Program-made: the position numbers and the translations under genes
The notes under the pieces: model-generated
Told to the model about the DNA's origin: nothing
What the model saw: only the letters and a program-made list of their open reading frames with translations
The model's database searches: none
Origin: Nostoc sp. NIES-4103
GTDB lineage: Bacteria > Cyanobacteriota > Cyanobacteriia > Cyanobacteriales > Nostocaceae
NCBI RefSeq assembly: GCF_002368335.1
Contig: NZ_AP018288.1
Coordinates: 238,391-302,390, forward strand
DNA: 64,000 bases
Reading direction: 5' to 3'
Part shown: positions 17,258-26,648 of the stretch, piece after piece
Layout of the letters: every line of letters starts with the position of its first letter
How positions within the stretch are numbered: the stretch's first letter is position 1

Positions 17258-17710
17258 ATGATGACCAGTGTAACTTTAGCACCCCTGACTGACGCTGAAG
17301 CAAGACAGTTTGTTGATGAATGGTTTCAAAGACTTGATATTCATGCTCCATCTGAAGAAGTGCTTCCTTTAGTTGCAGATGAAGACGTACAAATGAAGTT
17401 TCCAGAAGCTACATTGTATGGAAAAGATGAATTCAAAAAGTGGTATGAAGGAGTCATCAGAATTTTCTTTGATGAAGTGCATACGCTCCAGAGATTAAAT
17501 ATTAAAACTAGCTCGAACCAAGCAACAGTTGACCTGATTCTTCAATGGGAAGCTTCTCGGTGGAACCCACCAGCAGCCAAGAGTGAACGCTTAGCATTTA
17601 CTGCTGTGCAGACATGGATTTTGACGCGATCGCCTATTACTCAAAAGGCTGTAATTACTAGATACATCGTTAAGGAATTGATTCCTCTACCTGGGTATCC
17701 TGCTCTTTAA
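17258..17710 (+). CDS. Single-domain SnoaL/NTF2-like protein
   Basis: About 150 residues, one NTF2-fold domain: helix LTDAEARQFVDEWFQRLD, then DVQMKFPEATLYGKDEF and a C-terminal beta-sheet with VDLILQWEAS and AVQTWILTR. Different sequence subgroup from the ester-cyclase-like neighbours. Two ATGs (17258 and 17261) follow AGGAG at 17249-17253; either could start. Conserved acidic residues inside the cone could serve catalysis, but no activity can be assigned. Probably part of the same transcription unit as the NmrA-like gene 69 bases downstream. Confidence 0.8.
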   Translation: MMTSVTLAPLTDAEARQFVDEWFQRLDIHAPSEEVLPLVADEDVQMKFPEATLYGKDEFKKWYEGVIRIFFDEVHTLQRLNIKTSSNQATVDLILQWEASRWNPPAAKSERLAFTAVQTWILTRSPITQKAVITRYIVKELIPLPGYPAL

Positions 17711-17779
17711 AGTACAGCAAATTGCTGTGTAATCAAATCATCAAAGTTGTGATGAAATCGAACGAGGGAGAGAGAGTTT

Positions 17780-18640
17780 ATGTTTCTGGTAACTGGTGCA
17801 ACTGGAACCAATGGCAGTGAAATAGTTAAGCAGCTGAGTGCTGTGGGTGTTAAAGTACGAGCTTTAGTTCGTAACTTAGCAAAAGCAGAAGCGATCGCTC
17901 AACCAGGTGTCGAGATTGTTGAAGGTGATTTTAGTCAGCCCGAAACCCTTAAAACTGCCCTCCAAGGTGTAGAAAAGGCACTCTTGCTCCCGCCGTTCGA
18001 TTCCCGGATGGTAGAGTGGCAAAGTAATTTCATTGAAGCTGCTAAACACTCTGGCATTAAGCATATTGTGAAGTTTTCAGCCCTTGGAGCTGATCAAAAC
18101 TCACCCGTAAGTTTGCTCAAGTGGCATGGGCAGGGCGAGAAGCAAATTGAAGAGTCTGGTATCTCTTTCACCCACCTGCGGCCCAACGGCTTCATGCAGA
18201 ATTTCCTTACCCTTGCCCCAAGCATCACTACACAGGGTGTTTTTTACCAGCCAGCGGATAATGCAAAAATTAGCCATGTGGATGTCCGCGATATTGTCGC
18301 AGTTGCCGTGAAGTCACTCACCGAGGATGGACACGAGGGCAAAGTTTACACCATCACAGGGCCGCAAGCACTCACCTTTGATGAAATCGCCCTCCAACTT
18401 ACTGCCCTAATTGGGAAACAAGTTAAATATATCAATGTTTCACCAACAGACTTCCAGCGTACCTTGCTGGATTTTGGGCAACCAGAATGGCTGATAAACG
18501 CACTCACCGAGTTGTTTGAATTTTATCGTTCTGGCCAAGGCTCAATTGTAACTAATGTGGTAGCTGAAATAACTAATCAGCAACCAATATCTTTTGAGCA
18601 ATTCATCAAAGACTACGCCCAGGTTTTCCTAGACCATTAA
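17780..18640 (+). CDS. NmrA-like / atypical SDR NAD(P)-binding reductase
   Basis: 286 residues. Rossmann motif LVTGATGTNG at residues 3-12 (the TGATGxxG form of atypical SDRs), then VRALVRN with the basic residue pair that favours NADP(H). The catalytic YxxxK is absent; HGQGEKQIEESGISFTHLRP and FMQNFL are typical of the NmrA/quinone-oxidoreductase-2 (QorB) group, some of which reduce quinones, others only sense NAD(P)/NAD(P)H. Ribosome site GAGGGAGAG lies directly before the ATG. Downstream is a 270-base repeat-rich gap. Confidence 0.85.
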   Translation: MFLVTGATGTNGSEIVKQLSAVGVKVRALVRNLAKAEAIAQPGVEIVEGDFSQPETLKTALQGVEKALLLPPFDSRMVEWQSNFIEAAKHSGIKHIVKFSALGADQNSPVSLLKWHGQGEKQIEESGISFTHLRPNGFMQNFLTLAPSITTQGVFYQPADNAKISHVDVRDIVAVAVKSLTEDGHEGKVYTITGPQALTFDEIALQLTALIGKQVKYINVSPTDFQRTLLDFGQPEWLINALTELFEFYRSGQGSIVTNVVAEITNQQPISFEQFIKDYAQVFLDH

Positions 18641-18905
18641 CTAGGTCAAAAAATTTGAGATTTTGCGAAAAGTTGAGCCAGTGCATTGGGCGGCTTTGCC
18701 GACTTGTAGCAACTGGCGTTGCGTGCGGGGGTTCCCCCGCCCTTGCAAACTTTTCAAGACGGATTTGAGATTTGAGATTGACCCCACGCCTAAAATTCTT
18801 GTCATTAAATTTTGAATTTTGACACTTCAACCCAAAATCCCAAATTTGAAATCTAAAATTCGGCAATTCTTTTATGTCCAAATGGCAAATAAAACTACTG
18901 TTCAG
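18641..18905. repeat. Repeat-rich gap with a GC hairpin
   Basis: Contains a perfect palindrome GCGGGGGTTCCCCCGC (18725-18740) within a phrase on the theme 'gccagtgc...gcaactggcg', flanked by AAATTTGAGATTT-like A+T-rich words repeated on both sides (about 18649 and 18764). It looks like a dispersed cyanobacterial repeat; no gene seen. Confidence 0.6.
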
Positions 18906-18914
18906 GAGTTTTTT

Positions 18915-19295
18915 ATGAGTACTCAAGAAATCATCAATAATTACTACAACTATGTCAATGCTAGTGATTGGGACAGCTGGCTATCCTTATTCGACGACAA
19001 TGTAGTTATGGACGAACAACTAGCAGGTCACCTAACAGGAATTCAAACTTTGAGGAATGCAGTCGGAGGTCTAGAAAAAGGCTACTCCAAATTCCTGATG
19101 TATCCTCAACAAACTGTAGTAGAAGGAAATCAAGCCTGTGTCATTTGGCAATGTGAAGCAGCAAATGCCAATGGTGTGCCAATTAATGCTAAAGGTGCTA
19201 ATTATTTCCGCGTAGAGAACGACAAGATTACTTATATGTCTAACTTCCATGACACAAGACCTTTTGACCCCTTTGTCAATCAAAAATTGAACTGA
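18915..19295 (+). CDS. Single-domain SnoaL/NTF2-like protein
   Basis: 126 residues: helix STQEIINNYYNYVNASDWDS, then FDDNVVMDEQLAGHLTG, strands with ACVIWQCEAANANG and a closing FHDTRPFDPF. The NTF2-like fold is clear from helix-helix-sheet order and the typical 'W-x-x-W-L-x-L-F-x-D' start. The ATG at 18915 has AGGAG at 18904-18908; in-frame upstream starts at 18819 and 18882 lie in the repeat-rich gap and are rejected. It lies between an NmrA-like reductase and a GMC flavoprotein, so it probably serves the same pathway, but the role is unknown. Confidence 0.8.
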   Translation: MSTQEIINNYYNYVNASDWDSWLSLFDDNVVMDEQLAGHLTGIQTLRNAVGGLEKGYSKFLMYPQQTVVEGNQACVIWQCEAANANGVPINAKGANYFRVENDKITYMSNFHDTRPFDPFVNQKLN

Positions 19296-19455
19296 ACTGA
19301 GCAATCAACTATTGATTTTTGGCGTTGCTGAATAGAAGTATGAAATGAATAAATGCAGTAAATTAAAACTCTCACTCTCTGCGCCTCTGCGTGAGACAGA
19401 TTCATACTTTCACTCAGCAACACCTGATTTTTAATCAAAAAGAAAGAGGTTGGCT

Positions 19456-21003
19456 GTGAGTGAATACGATTTCATTATTGTAGGAGCTGGTTCAGCAGGA
19501 GCGGTTGTTGCCAATCGGCTTAGCGAAAACCCAGAGGTGAAGGTGCTAGCTTTAGAAGCTGGGAAACCTAGATCTGAAACTCCGACCGATCTGACTACTA
19601 GGGTTGATAACCCATCTGTATGGTATACTTTACTCGGCTCTGAAGTAGACTGGGGCTATCAAAGTGTTCCACAGCCGGGATTAGAAGGTCGAGTAACCTA
19701 TGAGCCGCGTGGCAAGTTACCTGGTGGTAGCAGCAACTTGTACATCATGATGCACATCCGAGGACATATATCGGATTACGATAATTGGGCTTATAGCGGT
19801 TGTCCTGGCTGGGCTTACAAAGATATTTTACCCTACTTCCAAAAACTGGAAAACCAAGAAGACAACACCAGTGAGTGGGCTGGTAAAGGAGGGCCGCTTT
19901 ATGTTGCCAATGCCAAGTTGCATAATCCTAACCCTACTTCTGAGGCGTTTATCAATGCTTGCCTCGAATTAGGCTACCCTTACACTCCAGACTTTAACGG
20001 TTCTAGCATGGAAGGGGTCGGTTGGCATCATGTCAACATCAAAGACGGTAAGCGTCAGAGTACAGCATTAGCCTACTTGAATCCAGCGTCGCTGCGACCA
20101 AACCTGACTATTAGCACAAACTCTCAAGCCACTCGATTGTTGTTTGATGGTAAACGTTGTGTAGGGGTAGAGTATAGCCAGAATGGTGAGATTAAGACTG
20201 CACACGCTAACTACGAAGTGATTGTCTGTGCAGGTGCCATTGAGTCTCCTAAGTTGTTGCTACTCTCTGGAATTGGTAATCCTGCTCATTTAAAAGAGTT
20301 TGGTATTCCTGTCAAAGCTGATGTACCTGGTGTGGGCGAAAACTTTCACAATCACATCCTCATAGGAGTCATTAATGAAGCATCCCAGACAGTTCCCAAT
20401 GGACATTTGAATCTATCAGAATGCGCCTTGTTCTGCAAATCAGATCCAGGTTGGGTTGGGCCAGACCTACAGATAGGTTTTGTACACGTGCCATTCAATA
20501 TCATTGTTGGTCAAAATTACCCAAACTCTATAAGTATTTTGCCCGGTATTGTGCGCCCATTGTCTCGCGGTTGGCTGAGGTTAGCAAGTGGTAATCCGCT
20601 AGATAAACCGCTTGTAAACCCGAACTACCTGAGTGTGGAAGCCGATGTTGAAAGGTTAGTTCAATCTGTCAAACTTGCTCGTGATATATTTGCAACCAAG
20701 GCTTTCTCTGGTTGGGTGAAACGAGAATTGATGCCAGGGCCAGATGTACAGAGTGAGGAACAATTACGTTCATTTGTCCGACAAAATGCCGACTCTTATC
20801 ATCACCAAGCTGGTTCGTGCAAGATGGGACTAGATGATATGGCAGTTGTAGATCCGCAACTGCGCGTCTATGGCGTTGAAGGACTGAGAGTTGCTGATGC
20901 TAGTGTTATGCCTGTTGTACCTTCAGGGAATTGTCACACAGGCATTGTGATGATTGGGGAAAAAGTCTCTGATCTAATTAAACAAGAACATCATTTGCTG
21001 TGA
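19456..21003 (+). CDS. GMC-family FAD oxidoreductase (choline/alcohol dehydrogenase-like)
   Basis: About 515 residues, cytoplasmic (no signal). FAD motif YDFIIVGAGSAGAVVANRLS at the N terminus, GMC signature 1 region RGKLPGGSSNLYIMMHIRG near residue 80, signature 2 around GAIESPKLLLLSGIG near 270, and the C-terminal catalytic block YHHQAGSCKMG with His, then NCHTGIVMIGEK closing with Asn-His. GMC enzymes oxidise alcohols or sugars with FAD and either oxygen or a quinone. AGAGG at 19445-19449 fits GTG at 19456 (six bases) better than the in-frame TTG at 19450. The VOC protein follows after 37 bases. Confidence 0.9.
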   Translation: MSEYDFIIVGAGSAGAVVANRLSENPEVKVLALEAGKPRSETPTDLTTRVDNPSVWYTLLGSEVDWGYQSVPQPGLEGRVTYEPRGKLPGGSSNLYIMMHIRGHISDYDNWAYSGCPGWAYKDILPYFQKLENQEDNTSEWAGKGGPLYVANAKLHNPNPTSEAFINACLELGYPYTPDFNGSSMEGVGWHHVNIKDGKRQSTALAYLNPASLRPNLTISTNSQATRLLFDGKRCVGVEYSQNGEIKTAHANYEVIVCAGAIESPKLLLLSGIGNPAHLKEFGIPVKADVPGVGENFHNHILIGVINEASQTVPNGHLNLSECALFCKSDPGWVGPDLQIGFVHVPFNIIVGQNYPNSISILPGIVRPLSRGWLRLASGNPLDKPLVNPNYLSVEADVERLVQSVKLARDIFATKAFSGWVKRELMPGPDVQSEEQLRSFVRQNADSYHHQAGSCKMGLDDMAVVDPQLRVYGVEGLRVADASVMPVVPSGNCHTGIVMIGEKVSDLIKQEHHLL

Positions 21004-21040
21004 TTAGAGAACTTGGGAATAATCATGGAGTAAGTAAAGT

Positions 21041-21484
21041 ATGAGTTTACAAATTTTTTCTCAAGTGGCGCTGACTTGTAAAGACCCGATCGCTACTGAA
21101 AAGTTTTACACAAAACATTTTGGTTTTAAAAGAGCTAGGGTAGCAAAACTTCCAGATGGTAATCAGATTGTTTTCATTAAGGCAAGTGATAGTGCATTCT
21201 ACTTCGAGCTCTTTCAGGCTCAAGAGGAACTTCCTGTAGCAGCTTCTATCAACGATGGCCCCCAGTACCCCGCAGTGCGTCATCTTGCTTTTAAGGTTGA
21301 TGATGTAGACGCTAAACTAGCAGAAATTGGCGACGATGCCAAAATTACTCTAGGGCCGCTTAACTTTGATGATTACATTCAAGGATGGCGTACAGCTTGG
21401 ATAGCCGATCCAGACGGTAACATTGTTGAAATTAGTCAGGGATTTGTTGATCAAGAAAATCCACCGTCTTTAGAAGCAAACTGA
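21041..21484 (+). CDS. VOC (glyoxalase/dioxygenase fold) protein
   Basis: 147 residues, vicinal-oxygen-chelate fold made of two beta-alpha-beta-beta-beta modules: VALTCKDPIATEKFYTKHFG (first), RHLAFKVDDVDAKLAEIG (second) and WIADPDGNIVEISQ at the end. Possible metal ligands are His (RHLAF), Glu (FELFQ) and the final Glu (VEIS). The family includes glyoxalase I, ring-cleaving dioxygenases, epimerases and antibiotic-binding proteins. Tight spacing (37 bases) to the GMC oxidoreductase suggests that it acts on that enzyme's product. A MITE-like element starts three bases after its stop. Confidence 0.85.
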   Translation: MSLQIFSQVALTCKDPIATEKFYTKHFGFKRARVAKLPDGNQIVFIKASDSAFYFELFQAQEELPVAASINDGPQYPAVRHLAFKVDDVDAKLAEIGDDAKITLGPLNFDDYIQGWRTAWIADPDGNIVEISQGFVDQENPPSLEAN

Positions 21485-21487
21485 ATC

Positions 21488-21579
21488 AGGACTTACGCAC
21501 AGACTACGATTTGACGGCATTACGAGCTTAGGGTTTTAATCGCAAAAGCTGAGTTTTTCGTCACGAGTGCGTGAGTCCT
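21488..21579. repeat. 92-bp MITE-like element, AGGACTTACGCA family, complete
   Basis: Imperfect terminal inverted repeats: AGGACTTACGCAC at the left and GTGCGTGAGTCCT at the right. The body matches the remnant at 6140-6220 in inverse orientation. It begins three bases after the stop codon of the VOC gene. Confidence 0.8.
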
Positions 21580-21688
21580 AATAAACTCAATACTCCCAAT
21601 ATAAGCAGTTAGTATGGTTGGATTTTTATACTCTATAGGACTCATATTTGATTTTTGAACAAAACTCAGTACACCTTTATTTTTTCTT

Positions 21689-21716
21689 CCCAGTCCCCAG
21701 TCCCCAGTCCCCAGTC
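21689..21716. repeat. CCCAGTC heptanucleotide array, four units
   Basis: Four perfect 7-base units upstream of the porin gene. The in-frame reading upstream of the porin start passes through this array, which argues that translation begins downstream of it. Confidence 0.85.
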
Positions 21717-21759
21717 CCTTACCTCTACGAGTGATTCAGAAATCAAATCGGATTGCTAT

Positions 21760-23385
21760 ATGTTATGTAGTTTATTACTGAATTCAAACTCTTACTTAAT
21801 GTATGTAAGATGGAGCGTCTTGAGTTTACTACTGTTAGTTGCTCATCCAGCTAGCGCAGAAAGTTCTGTATCTAATATTGATGTGGCTGAATCTGCAAAT
21901 CAATTGCCACAAAACTCAAGTGCAACTTCCATGAGCCAGGTTACTAATGTCAACCAACTTTCGGATGTCAAACCTACAGACTGGGCTTTTCAGGCTTTGC
22001 AGTCATTAGTTGAGCTAATGAGTGCGATCGCAGGTTATCCGGATAATACCTTCCGAGGTAACCGTGCTATGAGCCGCTTTGAATTTGCAGCCGCACTCAA
22101 TCAGGCTCTTGAGCGTATGAATGAAATCATTCAAACCACCTCGAAAGATTTAGTTACCCGTGAGGATTTAGCAACAATACAGAGATTGCAACAGGAGTTT
22201 GCTACAGAGTTAGGCACAATCCGAGCAAGAGTAGACACTCTGGAAGCTCGTGCAGCTACCCTAGAAGCAAATCAGTTTTCCCCAACTACCAAGTTAACGG
22301 GTCAAGTCATTATGGCAGTAAATGCAGGTCAATTCAATGGCGATCGCATAATTGACCCCAATGGCAGAGAAATTGCTAATGCAAATCCCAATGCCACATT
22401 TTTTTATCGAGCTGTGGTAGACTTCAATACCAGTTTTACCGGAACAGACCTGTTAAAAATCCGTTTGGAAACAGGTGATGGTGGTAGTGATGATAATGCA
22501 GCTGGAGTGCTAGAGCCAAATTTCGGCAGTGTGGTGGACTTTTCAGCTAAACCACCTTCGCAAAATGGTGACATTGGTTTAGGTAGATTGTACTACACGT
22601 TTAAACCATTGTCCGACTTATCTGTGTCCATTGGGCCTGATATTCGCACTACAGATTATGTTGATTACAACAGCTACGCTAACTTGAGCTTTCGGGATTT
22701 CAACACACTGGCATTAACAAACAATTACATTCTCTTTCCTGTATTTGGCCCAAGTGCAGGAGCTGCAATTGACTGGAAACCAGGACAGGGGCCTTTTTCA
22801 GTACGGGCTTTGTATGCAGCAGCAGAGGCGGCGAATCCAGGTAAAACCGGATTTATCAGAGGTGTATCGCCTTTTGTCAGATTGTTATACCTTGATGATA
22901 ATGGCGATCGCGGTTTATTCGGCGATACCTACCAAACTACTGTTGAGTTGGAATACGCACCTTCAAATAACTTTGCTCTACGTCTGCAATACAGTGGAGG
23001 AGAAGTTTTTAACCATGACTATTACGTGTTTGGCGCTAATTTAGAATTAACCCTAGCACAACGTCTGGGAATTTTTGCCAGATACGGTTACGGTAGTTAT
23101 AATGACTCTGCATTTGGGGATATTAAACCGCAATATTGGATGGCGGGTGTTGCACTCCGTGACTTATTTCGAGAGGGTGCTTTAGCAGGAGTTGCAGTTG
23201 GTCAGCCATTTATAGAAGGTGCGATTGGCAACGCCACTCAAACAAACTTAGAGGCATTTTATAACTATCCTCTTGCTCAGAACATTCAAATTGCACCATC
23301 AATTCAAGTAATTAATAACGCTGGTAATCAAGATAGCAACAATACAATTGTTACAGGAACTCTGCGAACAGTCTTGTCTTTTTAA
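21760..23385 (+). CDS. Outer-membrane porin with SLH domain (cyanobacterial iron-uptake/OprB type)
   Basis: About 541 residues. N-terminal signal peptide (VRWSVLSLLLLVAHPASA, cleaved at ASA-E), one SLH domain (about residues 75-125: LSDVKPTDWAFQALQSLVE, then IAGYPDNTFRGNRAMSRFEF) that binds peptidoglycan-linked polymer, a coiled-coil with RVDTLEARAATLEANQF, then a 16-18-stranded beta-barrel ending in the aromatic TGTLRTVLSF, with the C-terminal Phe recognised by the BAM machinery. The start is uncertain: ATG 21760 or 21799 both keep the signal. As the only porin in the cluster it could admit the pathway substrate or iron. A 92-bp repeat begins two bases after the stop. Confidence 0.9.
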   Translation: MLCSLLLNSNSYLMYVRWSVLSLLLLVAHPASAESSVSNIDVAESANQLPQNSSATSMSQVTNVNQLSDVKPTDWAFQALQSLVELMSAIAGYPDNTFRGNRAMSRFEFAAALNQALERMNEIIQTTSKDLVTREDLATIQRLQQEFATELGTIRARVDTLEARAATLEANQFSPTTKLTGQVIMAVNAGQFNGDRIIDPNGREIANANPNATFFYRAVVDFNTSFTGTDLLKIRLETGDGGSDDNAAGVLEPNFGSVVDFSAKPPSQNGDIGLGRLYYTFKPLSDLSVSIGPDIRTTDYVDYNSYANLSFRDFNTLALTNNYILFPVFGPSAGAAIDWKPGQGPFSVRALYAAAEAANPGKTGFIRGVSPFVRLLYLDDNGDRGLFGDTYQTTVELEYAPSNNFALRLQYSGGEVFNHDYYVFGANLELTLAQRLGIFARYGYGSYNDSAFGDIKPQYWMAGVALRDLFREGALAGVAVGQPFIEGAIGNATQTNLEAFYNYPLAQNIQIAPSIQVINNAGNQDSNNTIVTGTLRTVLSF

Positions 23386-23386
23386 C

Positions 23387-23478
23387 AGGACTTACGCAAT
23401 GAGTGATGTAAAAACGAACCACAGAGACACAGAGGACACGGTGAAATGAGAGTTTGAGAGATTTTTTGCGTAAGTCCT
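23387..23478. repeat. 92-bp inverted-repeat element sharing AGGACTTACGCA ends
   Basis: Perfect 12-bp terminal inverted repeats: AGGACTTACGCA (23387-23398) and its complement (23467-23478). The length equals that of 21488-21579, but the interior differs (it contains CGAACCACAGAGACACAGAGG). It begins two bases after the porin stop codon. Confidence 0.8.
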
Positions 23479-23916
23479 ATTTAACTAATTGAGTTGATTG
23501 TTATAAGGAGTAATTCAGGAGTCAAATCACATTTCTATAGATTAGTTTTACGTTTCCGAACCAAAAAAATTAAACTTATACCGAAAAATCGACCATTGAC
23601 GCTGTGTTGAATACTCATTAAACTAAATCTGAAATAACTAGTGTAAATTTAGATTCATCCTCACAAACTTTCAAGTGTAATTTAAGGTTATTAGATTTTA
23701 CTTAACTATTTTGTTTTTAGTTATACATTGATGTCTGAACGATGTTTCTTGTTTTCTTAATTTGTATTGGCCAGTAAATTGTATTTAGTAACTTAGTAAA
23801 CAACAGTATTGAGAATTGGTTATATAGATAATCTCATATCAAAAATTTCCCATATTTTATTTATTAAATAATTTGCTGACGTAATTTCTCTCTTCTGAAA
23901 AATTTGGAGCTAATAT
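23479..23916. other. A+T-rich gap upstream of the cholesterol-oxidase-like gene
   Basis: About 440 bases, low in G+C, no reading frame of note. It must hold the promoter of the next gene; I can point only to GGAG eight to eleven bases before its ATG. Confidence 0.5.
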
Positions 23917-25551
23917 ATGCCTTTTATGAACCAAGGTCGTCGTCGTTTTCTTCAATCTAGTGCTTTAGCTTCTGCCAGTTTGGTTGTTTCATCTGTATTT
24001 CCCCGTAGTCGTGCTAGAGCTAATGATGAAAGTGTAGATGCTTTAATTATTGGTAGCGGTTTTGGTGGAGCTGTTGCTGCTCTGCGCTTAGGACAAGCTG
24101 GAATTAATACAGTCGTATTAGAACGTGGTCGTCGCTGGAAGCTGACATCTGCATATGATACGTTTGCTACTTTCCGTAACCCAGATGGTAGAGTTGGTTG
24201 GCTTACTAATACTGCACCCATTGGTGGAGAATCTATAGATGTTTATACAGGAGTTCTAGAGCGGGTAGATGCAAATGGGATTTCTATTTTCCTTGGTGCC
24301 GGAGTTGGAGGCGGTTCTTTAAATTACTACGCCACTACATTTCAACCACCTAAAGATTTATTTTATAAATCTTTTCCTAGTTCAGTTAGCTATGATGAAC
24401 TGGATGAAACTTATTACCCCCGCGTCCGTTCAGTTCTCAAGGCATCAACAATTCCTCAAGATATTCTAGCTAGTGATTACTATTTATCATCACGGGTATT
24501 TATTGACCAAGCTGTGAAGGCAGGATTACCTTACAGATGGAATGTCTTGAATGTTAATTGGGAAATAGTCCGTCAACAGTTAGCTGGAACTGTCAAACCA
24601 GATTTGATTATTGGAGAAGGAGTAGATTATGGCTGTAATAGTGGTGCAAAAAATAGTTTAGACTTGAACTATTTACGCCTAGCAGAAGAAACTGGATATG
24701 TGGAAATTCTGCCTCTTCATGTGGCAACAGAAATTAGCCAAGTTCCAGGATATGGTTATCGAGTTTCTTATAATGAGATAAGTGATACTGGAAGCATAAT
24801 TGCTAGTAAATCTATTACCTGTCGCTATTTATTTTTAGCAGCAGGTTCTATAGGAACTTCTAAGCTTTTAGTTAAAGCTAAGGCAAAAGGTACATTACCT
24901 TGGTTAAACGAGCATATTGGACAAGGTTGGGGTAGTAATGGAGACACTTTTTCTACTCGTTCAGGTTTACCTGATACTAATCCTGGAAAAGGAGGCCCTG
25001 GAGGTTCTGCTATTGTTGAACACCCCGATAACCCCTTTGGCCCCACAGCACTAAATAACGCTCCAGATTGGCAAGCGCCTCAAGGAAGCCTTAGAGCTAT
25101 TTGTGAAACTATACCTAGTGCAAGAGGAAGCTTTAAATACGATTGGGCTACAGATTCAGTAACGTTAGATTGGCCTGTTGATTCTCCAGGAGTTGTCCAA
25201 TCTTTGAAAGCCGCAGAGTATACACATAGACTCCTTGATAAAAGAAATACCACAATCAGTCACAAGCCCAAAACAGAAGTCACGACAGACAGGATAATGA
25301 GTGGTATGTCAATCAAAAAAAGACCGACATCTACAGTATCTAATGCTTTGACTGTACACGCCTTGGGAGGAGCAGTGATGGATCAAGCTTGCGATACCTA
25401 TGGACGGGTAAAAAATTATCAAGGGCTTTATGTTGTCGATGGTGCGCTAATACCTGGTTGTACAGGAACAGCAGCGCCTTCACTCACCATTGCAGCGATC
25501 GCAGAACGTTGTCTGGATAAAATTCTGGCAGAAGATATCCTACATGGTTGA
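23917..25551 (+). CDS. Exported GMC oxidoreductase, cholesterol-oxidase-like, with twin-arginine signal
   Basis: 544 residues. The N terminus GRRRFLQSSALASASLVV is a Tat signal (RR-x-F-L) with cleavage near ARA-N (residue 36), so the FAD-loaded enzyme is exported folded. FAD motif ALIIGSGFGGAVAALRLGQ, then VLERGRRW, and GAGVGGGSLNYYAT near residue 130, the diagnostic of the ChoD/cholesterol-oxidase group; C-terminal VHALGGAVMDQACDTYGRV and VDGALIPGCTGTAAPSLTIA complete the FAD site. Family members oxidise sterols or other hydrophobic alcohols with oxygen. The true substrate is unknown. It is followed by a PEP-CTERM surface protein, consistent with envelope localisation. Confidence 0.88.
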   Translation: MPFMNQGRRRFLQSSALASASLVVSSVFPRSRARANDESVDALIIGSGFGGAVAALRLGQAGINTVVLERGRRWKLTSAYDTFATFRNPDGRVGWLTNTAPIGGESIDVYTGVLERVDANGISIFLGAGVGGGSLNYYATTFQPPKDLFYKSFPSSVSYDELDETYYPRVRSVLKASTIPQDILASDYYLSSRVFIDQAVKAGLPYRWNVLNVNWEIVRQQLAGTVKPDLIIGEGVDYGCNSGAKNSLDLNYLRLAEETGYVEILPLHVATEISQVPGYGYRVSYNEISDTGSIIASKSITCRYLFLAAGSIGTSKLLVKAKAKGTLPWLNEHIGQGWGSNGDTFSTRSGLPDTNPGKGGPGGSAIVEHPDNPFGPTALNNAPDWQAPQGSLRAICETIPSARGSFKYDWATDSVTLDWPVDSPGVVQSLKAAEYTHRLLDKRNTTISHKPKTEVTTDRIMSGMSIKKRPTSTVSNALTVHALGGAVMDQACDTYGRVKNYQGLYVVDGALIPGCTGTAAPSLTIAAIAERCLDKILAEDILHG

Positions 25552-25706
25552 GCTATTTCCAGGCAACACCTCTCAAGATTTGACACAAAAATAGGTAAAG
25601 CTTTTGAAGTGGCATTTTTTCAGAATCAGCTACCTCATGAAGAATGGATTCAAAAAATTTTCCAGCTTTCTTTAAATCCTAACTTCCATCTGAGAAAAAT
25701 CAAATC

Positions 25707-26510
25707 ATGTTTATCTCTAAATTAATTAAAAAATTAACTTTAACAGCAGCATCTAGCTTGGTGAGTTTAATTTTTCTAGCTCCTGGCGAAGCTTCTGCTG
25801 CTTCCTTAGTCAACGGCGGTTTTGCAGGCAGTTTTAATGGATGGCAAACAATAGGTGACGCTAGTATCCAATCATTTGAAAGTGTTGGCATCGACCCAAC
25901 AGAAGGAGATTTTCAGGCTTTATTGTCAACGACATCACGTACAGATGATAACTTCAATCTTTCAGGAGTTGACGCAGCTGATGTTTCAGATTTGGAAATA
26001 TTCTTAGGCTTAAAATCTGGGAGTTTAGATAGCTTGAGAAATAGCGGTTTATTTCCTGTAGAGGAAGGTACCGCTATCAAACAAACATTTACAGCTGAAG
26101 CTGGTAGCACCCTGAATTTTGATTTTAATTTTCTGACAGATGAGTTTGCAAATAGTGCGGATTTTAATACTTTTGCCTTTTTCACTCTGAACAACACTGC
26201 AAACAAACTAGCTGATACTTTCTCAAATTTAATTTCTTCTACATTCTTTGACCAAGAAACTGGTTATGGGACTTTTTCTACTGTGCTATCAGAAACCGGG
26301 ACATATACTTTGGCATTCGGGGTTGTAGATGTGGGAGAATCCTACGCTACAGCAGTATCTATCGATAATGTTAGAATTGTGCCTTCAAATGTTGTGAAAG
26401 TGCCTGAACCTTCTTCTGTATTAGGAATATTTGAGTGTGGTGTTTTAGTAGTTGGGTTTGGTCTGTTAAAACGTCAACAGACAAAAAGCAGTAAAGCTGT
26501 GAATCTATGA
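25707..26510 (+). CDS. PEP-CTERM sorted surface protein
   Basis: 267 residues. N-terminal signal peptide (basic MFISKLIKKLTL, hydrophobic core, cleavage about GEASA-A), a beta-rich mature domain with NGGFAGSFNGWQTIGDASIQ, and a C-terminal sorting tag: VPEPSSVLG followed by a hydrophobic helix and KRQQ. Exosortase cleaves such tags and fixes the protein in the exopolysaccharide-bearing envelope. The NFDFNFLTDEF and 'NGGF..W' pattern occurs in carbohydrate- or surface-binding PEP-CTERM proteins. No exosortase gene is in the window. 155 bases separate it from the exported oxidase. Confidence 0.88.
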   Translation: MFISKLIKKLTLTAASSLVSLIFLAPGEASAASLVNGGFAGSFNGWQTIGDASIQSFESVGIDPTEGDFQALLSTTSRTDDNFNLSGVDAADVSDLEIFLGLKSGSLDSLRNSGLFPVEEGTAIKQTFTAEAGSTLNFDFNFLTDEFANSADFNTFAFFTLNNTANKLADTFSNLISSTFFDQETGYGTFSTVLSETGTYTLAFGVVDVGESYATAVSIDNVRIVPSNVVKVPEPSSVLGIFECGVLVVGFGLLKRQQTKSSKAVNL

Positions 26511-26648
26511 CACATTTTAAAAATCTACTCGTTCCTAAACCCAAAGGGCGATCGCCCTGAAACAAATCACAAGTTGAAGAGGTTACAGAAATGCAAAAAA
26601 TCAAACTGAACAAAGATTGACGAAGACAACCACTAAAAGGAGACAAAT

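Noticed and set aside
21655..21759. Longer N terminus of the porin starting upstream
   Set aside because: This extension is encoded by the CCCAGTC array and would hide the signal peptide.
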